Below, one piece after another: positions 27,436-36,221 of a stretch of 64,000 nt of DNA. Positions within the stretch are counted from its first letter, which is position 1. Every line of letters begins with the position of its first letter. This stretch comes from Sphingobacterium sp. N143. GTDB lineage: Bacteria > Bacteroidota > Bacteroidia > Sphingobacteriales > Sphingobacteriaceae. Below the pieces are notes generated by a model. It was not told the DNA's origin. It searched no databases and saw nothing but the letters and a program-made list of their open reading frames with translations. Position numbers and translations under genes: made by a program. The DNA is taken from contig NZ_JACAIS010000004.1 in NCBI RefSeq assembly GCF_030325625.1, positions 124,001 through 188,000 of the forward strand, given 5' to 3'.

Positions 27436-28692
27436 ATGAAAGCAGAGATTATAACCATTGGGGATGAGATTCTCATAGGTCAGATTATCGATACTAATTC
27501 AAGCTGGATTGCACAACAATTACGTCAGTTCGAAATAGATGTCGTTCAGATGACCTCTATACCAGATACTGAAGAAGCTATCTTGGACACCTTGAAACGT
27601 GCATCAGTACAAGCTAACCTCATTCTGATTACTGGAGGACTTGGCCCGACCAAAGATGATGTCACGAAAAAGACAGCTGCAAAATTCTTTGGCACCACCC
27701 TAACCCGAAATGAACAAGTCCTCCAACATGTAACTGATATTTTTGAATCCCGCCATTTAGAAATGTTAGAGATAAATCGCCAGCAGGCAGACGTGCTTGC
27801 AAATTCCACCGTGTTATTTAATGCTTATGGTACGGCCCCAGGTATGCTGGTCAATCAAGGAGAACAACAGTTCATCTTTATGCCTGGTGTCCCTTTTGAG
27901 ATGAAACATATTATGGAAAAGCATGTCTTTCCTTTAATAGAAAACCAAGCGACGGAAACTTTTATATGCCATGAAACTATATTAGTTGGCGGTATTGGCG
28001 AATCATATCTTGCAGAAGAAATCAAAGACATCGAATCTGAACTGCCCCCGAATATCAAATTGGCTTATCTGCCAACACTGGCCTTTATCCGTTTACGGCT
28101 TTCTGGAAAAAGTAAAAATAAATCAGACATCACGCAACAGGTTGCGCTCTTTAAAACTAAGCTGCTGCACCGTTTAAAGAGCTACATCATTGCCGATTAT
28201 GATACAAGCATCGAACCTTTTTTAATAAAGCTGTTTGCGCAGAAAGGAATCACGCTGACTACTGCTGAAAGTTGCACAGGCGGAAGTTTAGCAGCTTCAT
28301 TAACTGCTGTTCCAGGAAGTAGTAAAGTATTCATCGGCGGTACCATTCCTTATTCTAACAGATTAAAACAACAATTATTGGGTGTGAAGATAGAGACCTT
28401 AGATCAATATGGTGCTGTTAGTGAGCAGACCGCTATTGAAATGGTAACAGGGGCTAAAGAAAAATACCAGGCCGATTATGCGATCGCAACTACAGGAATT
28501 GCCGGTCCAGGTGGAGGATCTATCGAAAAACCGGTAGGAACTGTTTGGATAGCCGTGGCGGGAAAAAAAGAAAATATAACCAGGAAATTTCAGTTTGATA
28601 ATGATCGCACCATAAATATCGAACGTACCCGCATGAATGCTCTGCTCCTTCTTTGGAAACTACTTTTAAAAGAAGAAAATGATTTTAAATAA
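27436..28692 (+). CDS. cinA: CinA family protein (competence/damage-inducible; NMN deamidase-related)
   Basis: Two-domain cytoplasmic protein of 418 residues. The N-terminal MoCF/COG1058 domain (about 1-170, with GDEILIGQIIDTNS and TGGLGPTKDD) has pyrophosphatase-type activity in studied members. The C-terminal CinA domain (about 255-415, with TAESCTGGSLAASLT and TTGIAGPGGG) matches PncC, which deamidates nicotinamide mononucleotide to nicotinate mononucleotide and so recycles NAD. It stands alone with its own promoter; no recA is adjacent. Confidence 0.95.
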   Translation: MKAEIITIGDEILIGQIIDTNSSWIAQQLRQFEIDVVQMTSIPDTEEAILDTLKRASVQANLILITGGLGPTKDDVTKKTAAKFFGTTLTRNEQVLQHVTDIFESRHLEMLEINRQQADVLANSTVLFNAYGTAPGMLVNQGEQQFIFMPGVPFEMKHIMEKHVFPLIENQATETFICHETILVGGIGESYLAEEIKDIESELPPNIKLAYLPTLAFIRLRLSGKSKNKSDITQQVALFKTKLLHRLKSYIIADYDTSIEPFLIKLFAQKGITLTTAESCTGGSLAASLTAVPGSSKVFIGGTIPYSNRLKQQLLGVKIETLDQYGAVSEQTAIEMVTGAKEKYQADYAIATTGIAGPGGGSIEKPVGTVWIAVAGKKENITRKFQFDNDRTINIERTRMNALLLLWKLLLKEENDFK

Positions 28693-28799
28693 AATAATAT
28701 TTCAATAAAATCGTTTTTTATGGAATAATATTTTAAATTGATAAAAATAAACCACAATTTAATTAACTTCGTTTTTCTATAACGAGATTGCTAAAAATT

Positions 28800-30155
28800 A
28801 TGGCTCTATATAAACTTTTACTCCCTAAAATGGGAGAAAGTGTATCAGAAGCAACAATTACCAAATGGTTGAAACAACCTGGCGATATGATTGAAGAAGA
28901 TGACACTTTATTGGAAATTGCAACGGACAAAGTTGATTCAGAAGTACCAGCCCCAGTTAAGGGAATTTTAAAAGAACAATTATATGCGGCCGATCAGACC
29001 GTCCAGGTTGGCGAGGTCATTGCTATTATAGAAATAGAAGGAGATGCTGAATCTAATGACTTCTCCTCACAATCACAGGAAACTTCTTTCGATCAAAGTG
29101 TACCCTCAAATGAAACATTGGATTTAGATATACCTGGTGTGGCTCAACTTGTGGATTTGTCAGACACAGACAATGCGCATAACACTTTTAACGATAGTAC
29201 CAATCGTTTCTATTCTCCGTTGGTAAAAAACATCGCCCGTCATGAGGGGCTATCTCCCGAGGAACTCGATCAGATTCAGGGTACGGGGGCCGAAGGTAGA
29301 GTCACCAAAGAAGATATTCTTTCCTATGTCGCCAATCGGAATTTAACCACCAAAAAAGATGTAATGGCTTCTGTCGAAAACACAACATTGGAAAATGAAA
29401 CTTCCCAAGCCCCTCAACCTCCAGTGACTTCACCAGCCACATATGGCACTGATGAAATTATAGAAATGGACCGTATGAGGCGATTAATTTCTGACCATAT
29501 GGTTAAAAGTGTTCAAATTTCACCCCATGTCTGCTCCTTTGTGGAAGCAGATGTCACCAACCTTGTGCTATGGCGCAACAAAGTAAAAGATGCCTACAAA
29601 CAGCGTGAAGGTGAAAACATCACTTTTACACCACTATTTATTGAAGCAATCAGCAAGGCACTCAAAGATTTTCCTTTGGTAAATATATCCATCGATGGTT
29701 ACAACATCATTAAAAAGAGGAATATCAATATCGGTATGGCTGCGGCATTGCCGAATGGGAATCTTATTGTTCCAGTGATAAAAAATGCGGACCAATTGAG
29801 CCTAGTTGGCCTAAGCAAAACAGTCAACGACCTTGCGCAACGGTCACGGGCCAATAAACTTAAGCCCGACGACACACAAGATGGCACATTTACATTCACC
29901 AACATCGGGGCTTTCGGCAATATCATGGGGACACCTATTATAAATCAACCACAGGCCGCAATATTGGCTGTTGGTGCGATAACAAAAAAGCCTGCTGTCA
30001 TTGAAACAGAATATGGAGATATGATTGGAATAAGGCATATGATGTATCTATCCCTTTCCTATGATCATCGTGCTATTGACGGCGCATTAGGTGGTACTTT
30101 CTTAAAACGGGTCGCTGATTACCTTGAAAACTGGGACAGCAATAGGGTCATTTAG
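28800..30155 (+). CDS. 2-oxoacid dehydrogenase E2 component (dihydrolipoamide acyltransferase)
   Basis: Acyltransferase core of a pyruvate or branched-chain 2-oxoacid dehydrogenase complex; 451 residues from ATG 28800 (a TTG four codons upstream is less likely). Order: one lipoyl domain (1-76, lipoyl-lysine K44 in TDKVDSE), a Glu/Asp/Ser-rich linker, a peripheral subunit-binding domain (about 140-177, SPLVKNIARHEGL) and the catalytic domain (about 220-450) with the active-site motif SYDHRAIDG. No E1 or E3 gene is adjacent, so the substrate is not determined. It ends at a 54-bp perfect palindrome. Confidence 0.93.
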   Translation: MALYKLLLPKMGESVSEATITKWLKQPGDMIEEDDTLLEIATDKVDSEVPAPVKGILKEQLYAADQTVQVGEVIAIIEIEGDAESNDFSSQSQETSFDQSVPSNETLDLDIPGVAQLVDLSDTDNAHNTFNDSTNRFYSPLVKNIARHEGLSPEELDQIQGTGAEGRVTKEDILSYVANRNLTTKKDVMASVENTTLENETSQAPQPPVTSPATYGTDEIIEMDRMRRLISDHMVKSVQISPHVCSFVEADVTNLVLWRNKVKDAYKQREGENITFTPLFIEAISKALKDFPLVNISIDGYNIIKKRNINIGMAAALPNGNLIVPVIKNADQLSLVGLSKTVNDLAQRSRANKLKPDDTQDGTFTFTNIGAFGNIMGTPIINQPQAAILAVGAITKKPAVIETEYGDMIGIRHMMYLSLSYDHRAIDGALGGTFLKRVADYLENWDSNRVI

Positions 30156-30170
30156 GTTCTCCGCAGAAAT

Positions 30171-30224
30171 TAAATCATTAAACATTCAAGGCTCCATATG
30201 GAGCCTTGAATGTTTAATGATTTA
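30171..30224. terminator. Perfect 54-bp palindrome, bidirectional terminator
   Basis: Two exact 27-bp arms (outer part TAAATCATTAAACATTCAAG) meet at CATATG. It lies between the convergent E2 and MATE genes and includes the MATE stop codon (30222-30224). The hairpin is far longer than needed for termination. Confidence 0.85.
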
Positions 30225-31592
30225 AAAAATACTCTTCTCAAACTGCAGTTTCTTTTTCTTAATTACCAATTGGAATCGCAGATAAAGTAGCAAGGAAGAA
30301 GTCAGCAGCCCCAAGGTGAGTCCATACCAGATACCTTTTATTCCCCAATCAAATAATACCCCCATCACATAACCACTTGGCAGACCAATAATCCAATAAG
30401 CAACGAAAGTAATAATCGTTGGGATATTAACATCTCCCATTCCACGCAATACACCTAGACCAACCACCTGTGTGCCATCAAATAGCTGAAAAAGTCCTGC
30501 AATAATCAACAGTTGAGAAGCAATAACGACCACCGCATGATCAGAAGTAAAGATATAAGGCAGGTAATTATTGAACAACGCGAACAATGCGGCAGTAATG
30601 GCCATAAAAACTAAAACTAGCTGATAAGATGTAAGCGCAAAACGTTCCAAACGAAATAAATTTCTATTTCCATAACTGTTACCTACCTTGATTGTTGCCG
30701 CCGCCGCGATTCCACTGGCCATCATATAGGTCATTGCCGCCAGCTGAATAGCGACCTGATGTGATGCCTGGGCCGTGGCACTAATGGTTCCGGCTAACAA
30801 TGATGCTCCAGCAAAAGCACCTATTTCAAAAACATACTGCATCGCCACAGGAGCCCCGATCCGTAGTATCTTGACTAACCGAAGATAGTCAATGACCGTT
30901 ATCTTAAAATATTGAATATACGCTTTAAATTTTTGTGAACGTAAAACATAAGACATCATTACCGTCATCATTAACACCCGGTCAATCAATGTGCTATATC
31001 CCACCCCTTTTACACCCATTGGATTTATTCCAAACATACCCTTCACAAAAACGATTGCCAATATAATATTCAGTATATTCCCCCAAATAGTTACGTTCAT
31101 CGCTTGTTTTGTAAACCCTAAGCCTTCGGCAAATTGTTTAAACGTGCTGAACACCATCAACGGGAGCATAGACAAACTTAAAATAAACAAATAGGGTTTT
31201 GCTTCTTTCACAACAGCGGGATCCTGATTCAGGTGATCAATCGCTAGCATCGAGCCGAAATAGACCAAACAAAATAACAATAGGCCAGCTATGATATTTA
31301 GCCAAAAACTGTTTGACAATAAGATAGCACACTCCTTTTTATTATCACGACCATTCTCCTGTGCTATCAATGGCGTTATACCGTAGGCAATTCCCAACCC
31401 TATGACCATGACGATCATAAAAACGGCATTAACCAATGATACTGCTGCTAATGGAATTGTACCAGCAAAATGACCCACAATGACACTATCCGCAGTATGT
31501 ACTAAGGTATGTCCCAATTGGGAGATGACTACTGGCCCAGCTAGGACCATCGTACTTTTATAATACGGCTTGAATGTTTTGAATTTTCCCAT
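30222..31592 (-). CDS. MATE family efflux transporter
   Basis: Inner-membrane multidrug and toxin extrusion antiporter that exports cationic compounds using Na+ or H+ gradients. From ATG 31592 it has 456 residues and about 12 transmembrane helices in two similar halves, as expected for MatE proteins; the N-terminal half contains MVLAGPVVISQLGHTLVHTAD and SVIVGHFAG. A TTG-initiated extension to 31631 adds 13 residues and is less likely. The stop codon is inside the shared terminator palindrome. Substrate is not predictable. The 242-bp gap to tatA (31593-31834) holds the promoters of both genes; I could not place them. Confidence 0.93.
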   Translation of the reverse strand: MGKFKTFKPYYKSTMVLAGPVVISQLGHTLVHTADSVIVGHFAGTIPLAAVSLVNAVFMIVMVIGLGIAYGITPLIAQENGRDNKKECAILLSNSFWLNIIAGLLLFCLVYFGSMLAIDHLNQDPAVVKEAKPYLFILSLSMLPLMVFSTFKQFAEGLGFTKQAMNVTIWGNILNIILAIVFVKGMFGINPMGVKGVGYSTLIDRVLMMTVMMSYVLRSQKFKAYIQYFKITVIDYLRLVKILRIGAPVAMQYVFEIGAFAGASLLAGTISATAQASHQVAIQLAAMTYMMASGIAAAATIKVGNSYGNRNLFRLERFALTSYQLVLVFMAITAALFALFNNYLPYIFTSDHAVVVIASQLLIIAGLFQLFDGTQVVGLGVLRGMGDVNIPTIITFVAYWIIGLPSGYVMGVLFDWGIKGIWYGLTLGLLTSSLLLYLRFQLVIKKKKLQFEKSIF

Positions 31593-31834
31593 CACGATCA
31601 ATTTCTCAAAAAAATAGGCACAAAAATACAAAGATATTTCTACCCTATCGTCATATTATAATTTTTTTAGCAAAAATAAAACAAAATTCCGCCACTAAAT
31701 AAGCCTCTTTGTTAAGTAATTTTTATGTTTCAAATAGCTCAAAATTATCTTAAATTTACTTTTCAGGCTAAGAACTATTAAAATATTAATGTAACTTAGC
31801 ATTCAGTAAGTAATTAAAAGAAGAGGAAAAGAGT

Positions 31835-32356
31835 ATGTACAATCCAGTAATAACATTTCTAAACATTGGAACACAAGAGATGATCTTAATCGTGTTTGCA
31901 ATCTTGTTACTTTTTGGAGGTAAGAAGCTTCCTGAATTGGCGAGAGGTTTAGGAAGAGGGATACGTGAATTCAAAGACGCATCCGAAGGTATCAAACGTG
32001 AAATTTCAGATCAAATCAACAATTTCGAAAAAGATATAGATATTAAAACCGATGTAAAGGAAGAGGCCGTTCCCAATGAAGTAAAGACCGCGGAGCAACA
32101 GGCCCAAGCCGAATATGAACAGGATATAAAACCACAAGATGTTGCAGAAAATTCAGATACAGAGCAACCAAAAAAGAAATATGAATTTACAACTCCAGCT
32201 GGGGTTGTCGAACATAACCCAAATAAGCAATTAGATTATGGGGAAGAGCCTTCCCACATTACCTATGGATATAATGATCACTTCGCTGAAACCAATAATG
32301 AGCAAGCGGAAGACAAAAAAATATCCACTCAGGAAAACACGGATAAACCAGCTTAA
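31835..32356 (+). CDS. tatA: Twin-arginine translocase TatA/TatB-type subunit
   Basis: Membrane subunit of the Tat pathway, which exports folded proteins. The N-terminal hydrophobic helix (about 15-29) is followed by the hinge FGGKKLPELARGLGRGIREF and an amphipathic helix, the TatA/E signature. The 173 residues are about twice the usual TatA length; the C-terminal 100 residues are acidic, low in complexity and rich in Glu, Asp and Gln. TatA is favoured over TatB by the FGxxKLP motif, although Bacteroidota often use one TatA-like protein for both roles. No tatC is in view. Confidence 0.88.
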   Translation: MYNPVITFLNIGTQEMILIVFAILLLFGGKKLPELARGLGRGIREFKDASEGIKREISDQINNFEKDIDIKTDVKEEAVPNEVKTAEQQAQAEYEQDIKPQDVAENSDTEQPKKKYEFTTPAGVVEHNPNKQLDYGEEPSHITYGYNDHFAETNNEQAEDKKISTQENTDKPA

Positions 32357-32390
32357 TTTATTGCATTAACTTTCAATTAGATATTATCAT

Positions 32391-32427
32391 AGAGCTGTTG
32401 AATTTCTTATTCAACAGCTCTCCTTTT
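32391..32427 (+). terminator. Terminator after tatA
   Basis: Perfect 12-bp stem AGAGCTGTTGAA (32391-32402) with TTCAACAGCTCT (32410-32421), followed by CCTTTTT. Confidence 0.88.
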
Positions 32428-32444
32428 TAAAAATAAAACGTACA

Positions 32445-34682
32445 ATGAGCTTATTACCACACGAGATTATTATCGCTAACGAGCTTTCCATTAGCGACAA
32501 ACAAGTTCGTACCACGATTGCACTATTAGATGAAGGGGCCACCGTTCCATTTATTTCCCGATATCGAAAAGAAATGACGGGAAGTTTAGATGAGGTCCAG
32601 ATCACCAGTATCAGGGATCGTTCCCAACAATTGAAAGATCTGGACAAACGTAAGGAAGCGATTCTAAAATCCATCAATGATCAAGGGAAAATGACACCCG
32701 AAATCGAACAACTCGTGATGACCGCGGAGACAATGTCCAGTCTAGAAGACATTTATCTACCATATAAGCCTAAACGGAAAACAAGGGCAAGTGTTGCACG
32801 TGAAAAAGGCCTTCAGCCATTAGCGGATTTTATTTTAGCACAGGACCAAACAGATATTCTTGCCATCGCAAATTCGTTGATAGATGAAGAAAAAGGGATT
32901 AAAAATACAGAAGAAGCATTAGCGGGCGCCCGCGACATTATTGCCGAGATTATTGCCGAAGATGCCACCGTAAGATCCAAATCCAGAACAATATTTTTAG
33001 AAAAAGGGGAATTTGTTTCCAGGGTCGTCCCCGGAAAAGAAGAAGCCGCAATTAAATATAAAGATTATTATCAATGGTCTGAGCCTTTAAAAGCTGCTCC
33101 TTCCCATCGTGTTCTGGCTATGCGTCGGGGCGAGAAGGAGGAATTGCTTTATTTGGATATTGAGGTCAATGAAGAGGAAATCCTACCAGCCCTTGAAGCC
33201 ATCTACATTAAAGCTACAAATCCGGCTGCTTCCCAAGTAAAGATGGCGTTATTGGATAGTTATAAGCGCTTATTGAAACCCTCCATGGAGACTGAAATAC
33301 GTGTATTGACCCGCCAAAAGGCAGACGATGAAGCCATCAAAGTTTTTGCCGACAACGTTCGCCAATTGTTACTGGCTGCTCCTTTGGGCCAAAAAAGATT
33401 GCTCGCCATTGACCCGGGGTTCCGAACAGGATGCAAAACTGTTGTCCTGGATGAACAAGGTCAGCTAAAAGAAAATACAGCTATTTTTCCACACAATGGG
33501 GCACATGGATATGCAGAAGCACAAAAAACAATCAAATACCTTGTTTCGAAATATGACATTCAGGCCATTGCCATCGGTAATGGAACCGCTGGCCGTGAAA
33601 CCGAAGATTTTATAAGAAAACTTGACCTAAGCACCATAACCATAGTCATGGTCAATGAAAGCGGGGCCTCTATTTATTCCGCATCTGAAACAGCACGTGA
33701 AGAATTTCCAGACTATGACATTACTGTACGTGGTGCTGTATCCATCGGCAGAAGGCTGATGGATCCATTGGCAGAATTGGTTAAGATTGATCCGAAATCA
33801 ATCGGTGTTGGTCAATATCAACACGATGTAGATCAAAACAAGCTGCAAACTTCGCTGGACGACACTGTGATCAGCTGTGTAAATGCGGTCGGTGTGGAAC
33901 TTAATACTGCCTCAAAACAAATCCTATCATATGTCTCAGGTCTTGGACCAGCATTGGCACAACAGATTATCACCTATAGAAATGAAAACGGCCCTTTTAC
34001 TTCCCGACGTGAATTGAAGAAAGTGCCGCGTCTTGGTGATAAAGCCTTCGAGCAGGCCGCCGGTTTTCTCCGTATCAGACATGCCAAAAATCCCTTGGAT
34101 TCGTCCGCAGTACACCCCGAACGCTACCCCTTAGTTGAGCAAATGGCGAAAGACTTGGGTAAAAAAGTAGAAGATTTATTGAAAGACACCGAGCTAAGAA
34201 AATCAATTTCCTTAAAAAATTATATCTCCGAAGAAGTGGGACTGCCTACCTTAAATGATATTCTCGATGAATTGGCAAAACCAGGATTGGATCCTCGGGA
34301 AAAGTTTGAAGCATTCTCCTTCACAGAAGGTGTTAATAGTATCGGAGACCTCCGCATTGGCATGAAACTACCAGGTATCGTTACCAATATTACCAATTTT
34401 GGTGCCTTTGTTGACATCGGCGTACATCAAGATGGTTTAGTCCATCTAAGCCAACTATCAAACCGTTATATATCCGATCCACATGAAGTTGTCAAAGTGC
34501 AACAACAGGTTACCGTCACGGTTACAGAAGTTGATGAAAAACGTAACCGCATCGCACTGTCCATGAAAACAGATGAAAAACCATCAGTCCCAAGAAACAG
34601 AAGAAATGAGGGCAAAAGAATACCAGAGCCCGAAACCGATATGGCCAGTAAACTGGCTGCATTAGCAAGTAAGTTCAAATAA
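32445..34682 (+). CDS. Tex family RNA-binding protein
   Basis: Conserved cytoplasmic nucleic-acid-binding protein related to Bordetella Tex and eukaryotic Spt6, thought to influence transcription. The 745 residues show the Tex N-terminal region (about 1-190, FISRYRKEMTGSLDE), a YqgF-like RNase H fold (about 320-450, LAIDPGFRTGCK), a helix-hairpin-helix region (about 485-560, LGPALAQQIITYRNENGPF) and a C-terminal S1 domain (about 638-710, LPGIVTNITNFGAFVDIG). Starts 18 bp after the tatA terminator. It is followed by a 64-bp perfect palindrome. Confidence 0.95.
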   Translation: MSLLPHEIIIANELSISDKQVRTTIALLDEGATVPFISRYRKEMTGSLDEVQITSIRDRSQQLKDLDKRKEAILKSINDQGKMTPEIEQLVMTAETMSSLEDIYLPYKPKRKTRASVAREKGLQPLADFILAQDQTDILAIANSLIDEEKGIKNTEEALAGARDIIAEIIAEDATVRSKSRTIFLEKGEFVSRVVPGKEEAAIKYKDYYQWSEPLKAAPSHRVLAMRRGEKEELLYLDIEVNEEEILPALEAIYIKATNPAASQVKMALLDSYKRLLKPSMETEIRVLTRQKADDEAIKVFADNVRQLLLAAPLGQKRLLAIDPGFRTGCKTVVLDEQGQLKENTAIFPHNGAHGYAEAQKTIKYLVSKYDIQAIAIGNGTAGRETEDFIRKLDLSTITIVMVNESGASIYSASETAREEFPDYDITVRGAVSIGRRLMDPLAELVKIDPKSIGVGQYQHDVDQNKLQTSLDDTVISCVNAVGVELNTASKQILSYVSGLGPALAQQIITYRNENGPFTSRRELKKVPRLGDKAFEQAAGFLRIRHAKNPLDSSAVHPERYPLVEQMAKDLGKKVEDLLKDTELRKSISLKNYISEEVGLPTLNDILDELAKPGLDPREKFEAFSFTEGVNSIGDLRIGMKLPGIVTNITNFGAFVDIGVHQDGLVHLSQLSNRYISDPHEVVKVQQQVTVTVTEVDEKRNRIALSMKTDEKPSVPRNRRNEGKRIPEPETDMASKLAALASKFK

Positions 34683-34689
34683 AGAAGCT

Positions 34690-34753
34690 TACCTCCTTAT
34701 ATACAAGAAGAGATTGTTTTATAAAACAATCTCTTCTTGTATATAAGGAGGTA
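34690..34753. repeat. Perfect 64-bp palindrome after tex
   Basis: Two exact 32-bp arms (outer part TACCTCCTTATATACAAGAA) meet at TTTTATAAAA with no mismatch. It could form a 30-bp hairpin in RNA or a cruciform in DNA. No run of T follows the stem, so it is not a typical intrinsic terminator, although its position 8 bp after tex suggests it ends or protects the mRNA. Nothing else is seen in 34754-34840 apart from the upstream region of the next gene. Confidence 0.9.
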
Positions 34754-34840
34754 TTATGCTTTAAGGGTACACTATATTTTTCTTATCCCTTTGATATTTT
34801 TATTTCCTATCTTTATAAGTCAACATTAATTAGTTGCGAT

Positions 34841-35545
34841 ATGAAACACTATATTATATTATCCTTATTATTTATTGTTGTCCATTGCTCATTAAAGGCA
34901 CAACATCAAATTGGTGATGGAGTATATTTAGCTCAAGATGGTCCAAATAAAAATCTAATATTAATCACAGATCATTATTTCTCCCTCATAAAGTTTGACA
35001 ATAAACAGTTCGAGTATACTTGGGGTGGTCCTTTACAACAACAGGGAGACAGTACTTATACCTTGATAGAATACAACACAATTGACTCCACAAAAGTCGG
35101 AAAAAAAATAGAACTCGATTATAAAGGCAATACTGATTCCTTACTTTTAAAATTGTCGGGCTCATATCGTCTTTTCTTGAGACAAAAGGCAATTCCGCAG
35201 GATTTAGATGCACTATGGAGAATTACAGGCAGACAGCAGGAAGGAAAAATGCATGAAATTCCAAAAAACGATCGGAAGACCATAAAACTATTAGTTGATG
35301 GCTATTTTCAATGGATTGCTATCAACCCAGCTCTTAAAGGCTTTTACGGGACAGGAGGTGGATATTATAATTACCGGGATAACCGATATACGGAAAAAAT
35401 ATTATTCTTTTCACGAGATAATAATCGAATTGGTCAAGAACTCAATTTCGATGGAAAATTGGAAAAAACAACCTGGCATCATAAAGGAAAAAGCTCAAAA
35501 GGTGATGATATTTATGAAATATGGAGCAAAGAAACAGCTAAATAG
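34841..35545 (+). CDS. Exported protein of unknown function
   Basis: Family not recognised with certainty. The 234 residues begin with a signal peptide (MKHYIILSLLFIVVHCSLKA, probable cleavage before QHQIGDG). The mature part looks like two related beta-rich halves (about 25-120 and 125-234), the second starting LWRITGRQQEG and ending DDIYEIWSKE, a pattern reminiscent of lipocalin-like domains of unknown function common in Bacteroidota. No catalytic motif. It lies 3 bp before the next small gene, so the two are probably co-transcribed. Confidence 0.75.
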   Translation: MKHYIILSLLFIVVHCSLKAQHQIGDGVYLAQDGPNKNLILITDHYFSLIKFDNKQFEYTWGGPLQQQGDSTYTLIEYNTIDSTKVGKKIELDYKGNTDSLLLKLSGSYRLFLRQKAIPQDLDALWRITGRQQEGKMHEIPKNDRKTIKLLVDGYFQWIAINPALKGFYGTGGGYYNYRDNRYTEKILFFSRDNNRIGQELNFDGKLEKTTWHHKGKSSKGDDIYEIWSKETAK

Positions 35546-35548
35546 CGT

Positions 35549-35824
35549 ATGACAATCACAGAATTTCAGGCAGTAGAAACGGCTGACCAAAGCTGGTCAG
35601 CCATACAAAAATCATTGTGGCATGATTCAAAAGGAGACTGGCAAAAAGCACATGATCTCATTGATCATCTGGATACATCCGAGGCGGCTCATGTCCACGC
35701 TTACCTACATCGTAAAGAGGGCGACCTCTGGAATGCACAGTATTGGTACAATAGGGCTAATCAGCCTCTGCCTAACTTGAGTTTAGATGCGGAATGGGCT
35801 GAGCTCTTCAAGCTATATGTCTAA
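35549..35824 (+). CDS. Conserved small protein of unknown function
   Basis: Cytoplasmic protein of 91 residues without signal peptide or membrane segment; rich in Trp (6), His and Asp. The core AAHVHAYLHRKEGDLWNAQY resembles a conserved family I recall from several bacterial phyla with no known function. The helical content and W-x-x-A-H-x-L pattern suggest a small TPR-like or helical-hairpin fold. It follows the exported protein gene by 3 bp. Confidence 0.75.
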   Translation: MTITEFQAVETADQSWSAIQKSLWHDSKGDWQKAHDLIDHLDTSEAAHVHAYLHRKEGDLWNAQYWYNRANQPLPNLSLDAEWAELFKLYV

Positions 35825-36221
35825 CGATACGCGATCTATTTTTCAGTCCAGTATAAATGATCTGGATAATCAAACAGCAAATTCAAGTAACAAAAATAAC
35901 ACAAAAGAAAACACCTGAGAATTATTAAATATAATGGCATGAATATTGAATATAAATCACTATACTTTAAAAAGTATACTTTTCATAAAATTTAGGTTAA
36001 TAATTGGTTAGGTTAAACGCTTGAGGCTCCCCGCTTCAAGTGTTTTTTTTAGCATCTCAGTGCGATCCAACTCTTTCTCTTCCTTCGGCTCTTAAATTAA
36101 CATTTTTCTGACGGCTAATCATAGCAGACAAAAGATAAACCTAAAATTATCACCTATATAATAAAAGAAATATTATCTTTAGTCTTGAATACGATCAACA
36201 GACCAGCCCCATATCTTTATT
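35825..36221. other. Gene-free stretch with a hairpin terminator
   Basis: No convincing ORF. It contains an 8-bp inverted repeat, TATACTTT-AA-AAAGTATA (35961-35978), and a terminator-like hairpin at 36014-36050: ACGCTTGA paired with TCAAGTGT (one G-T pair) followed by eight T. The hairpin is about 200 bp after the last stop codon, so it either ends a long 3' UTR or a short untranslated RNA. Confidence 0.55.
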
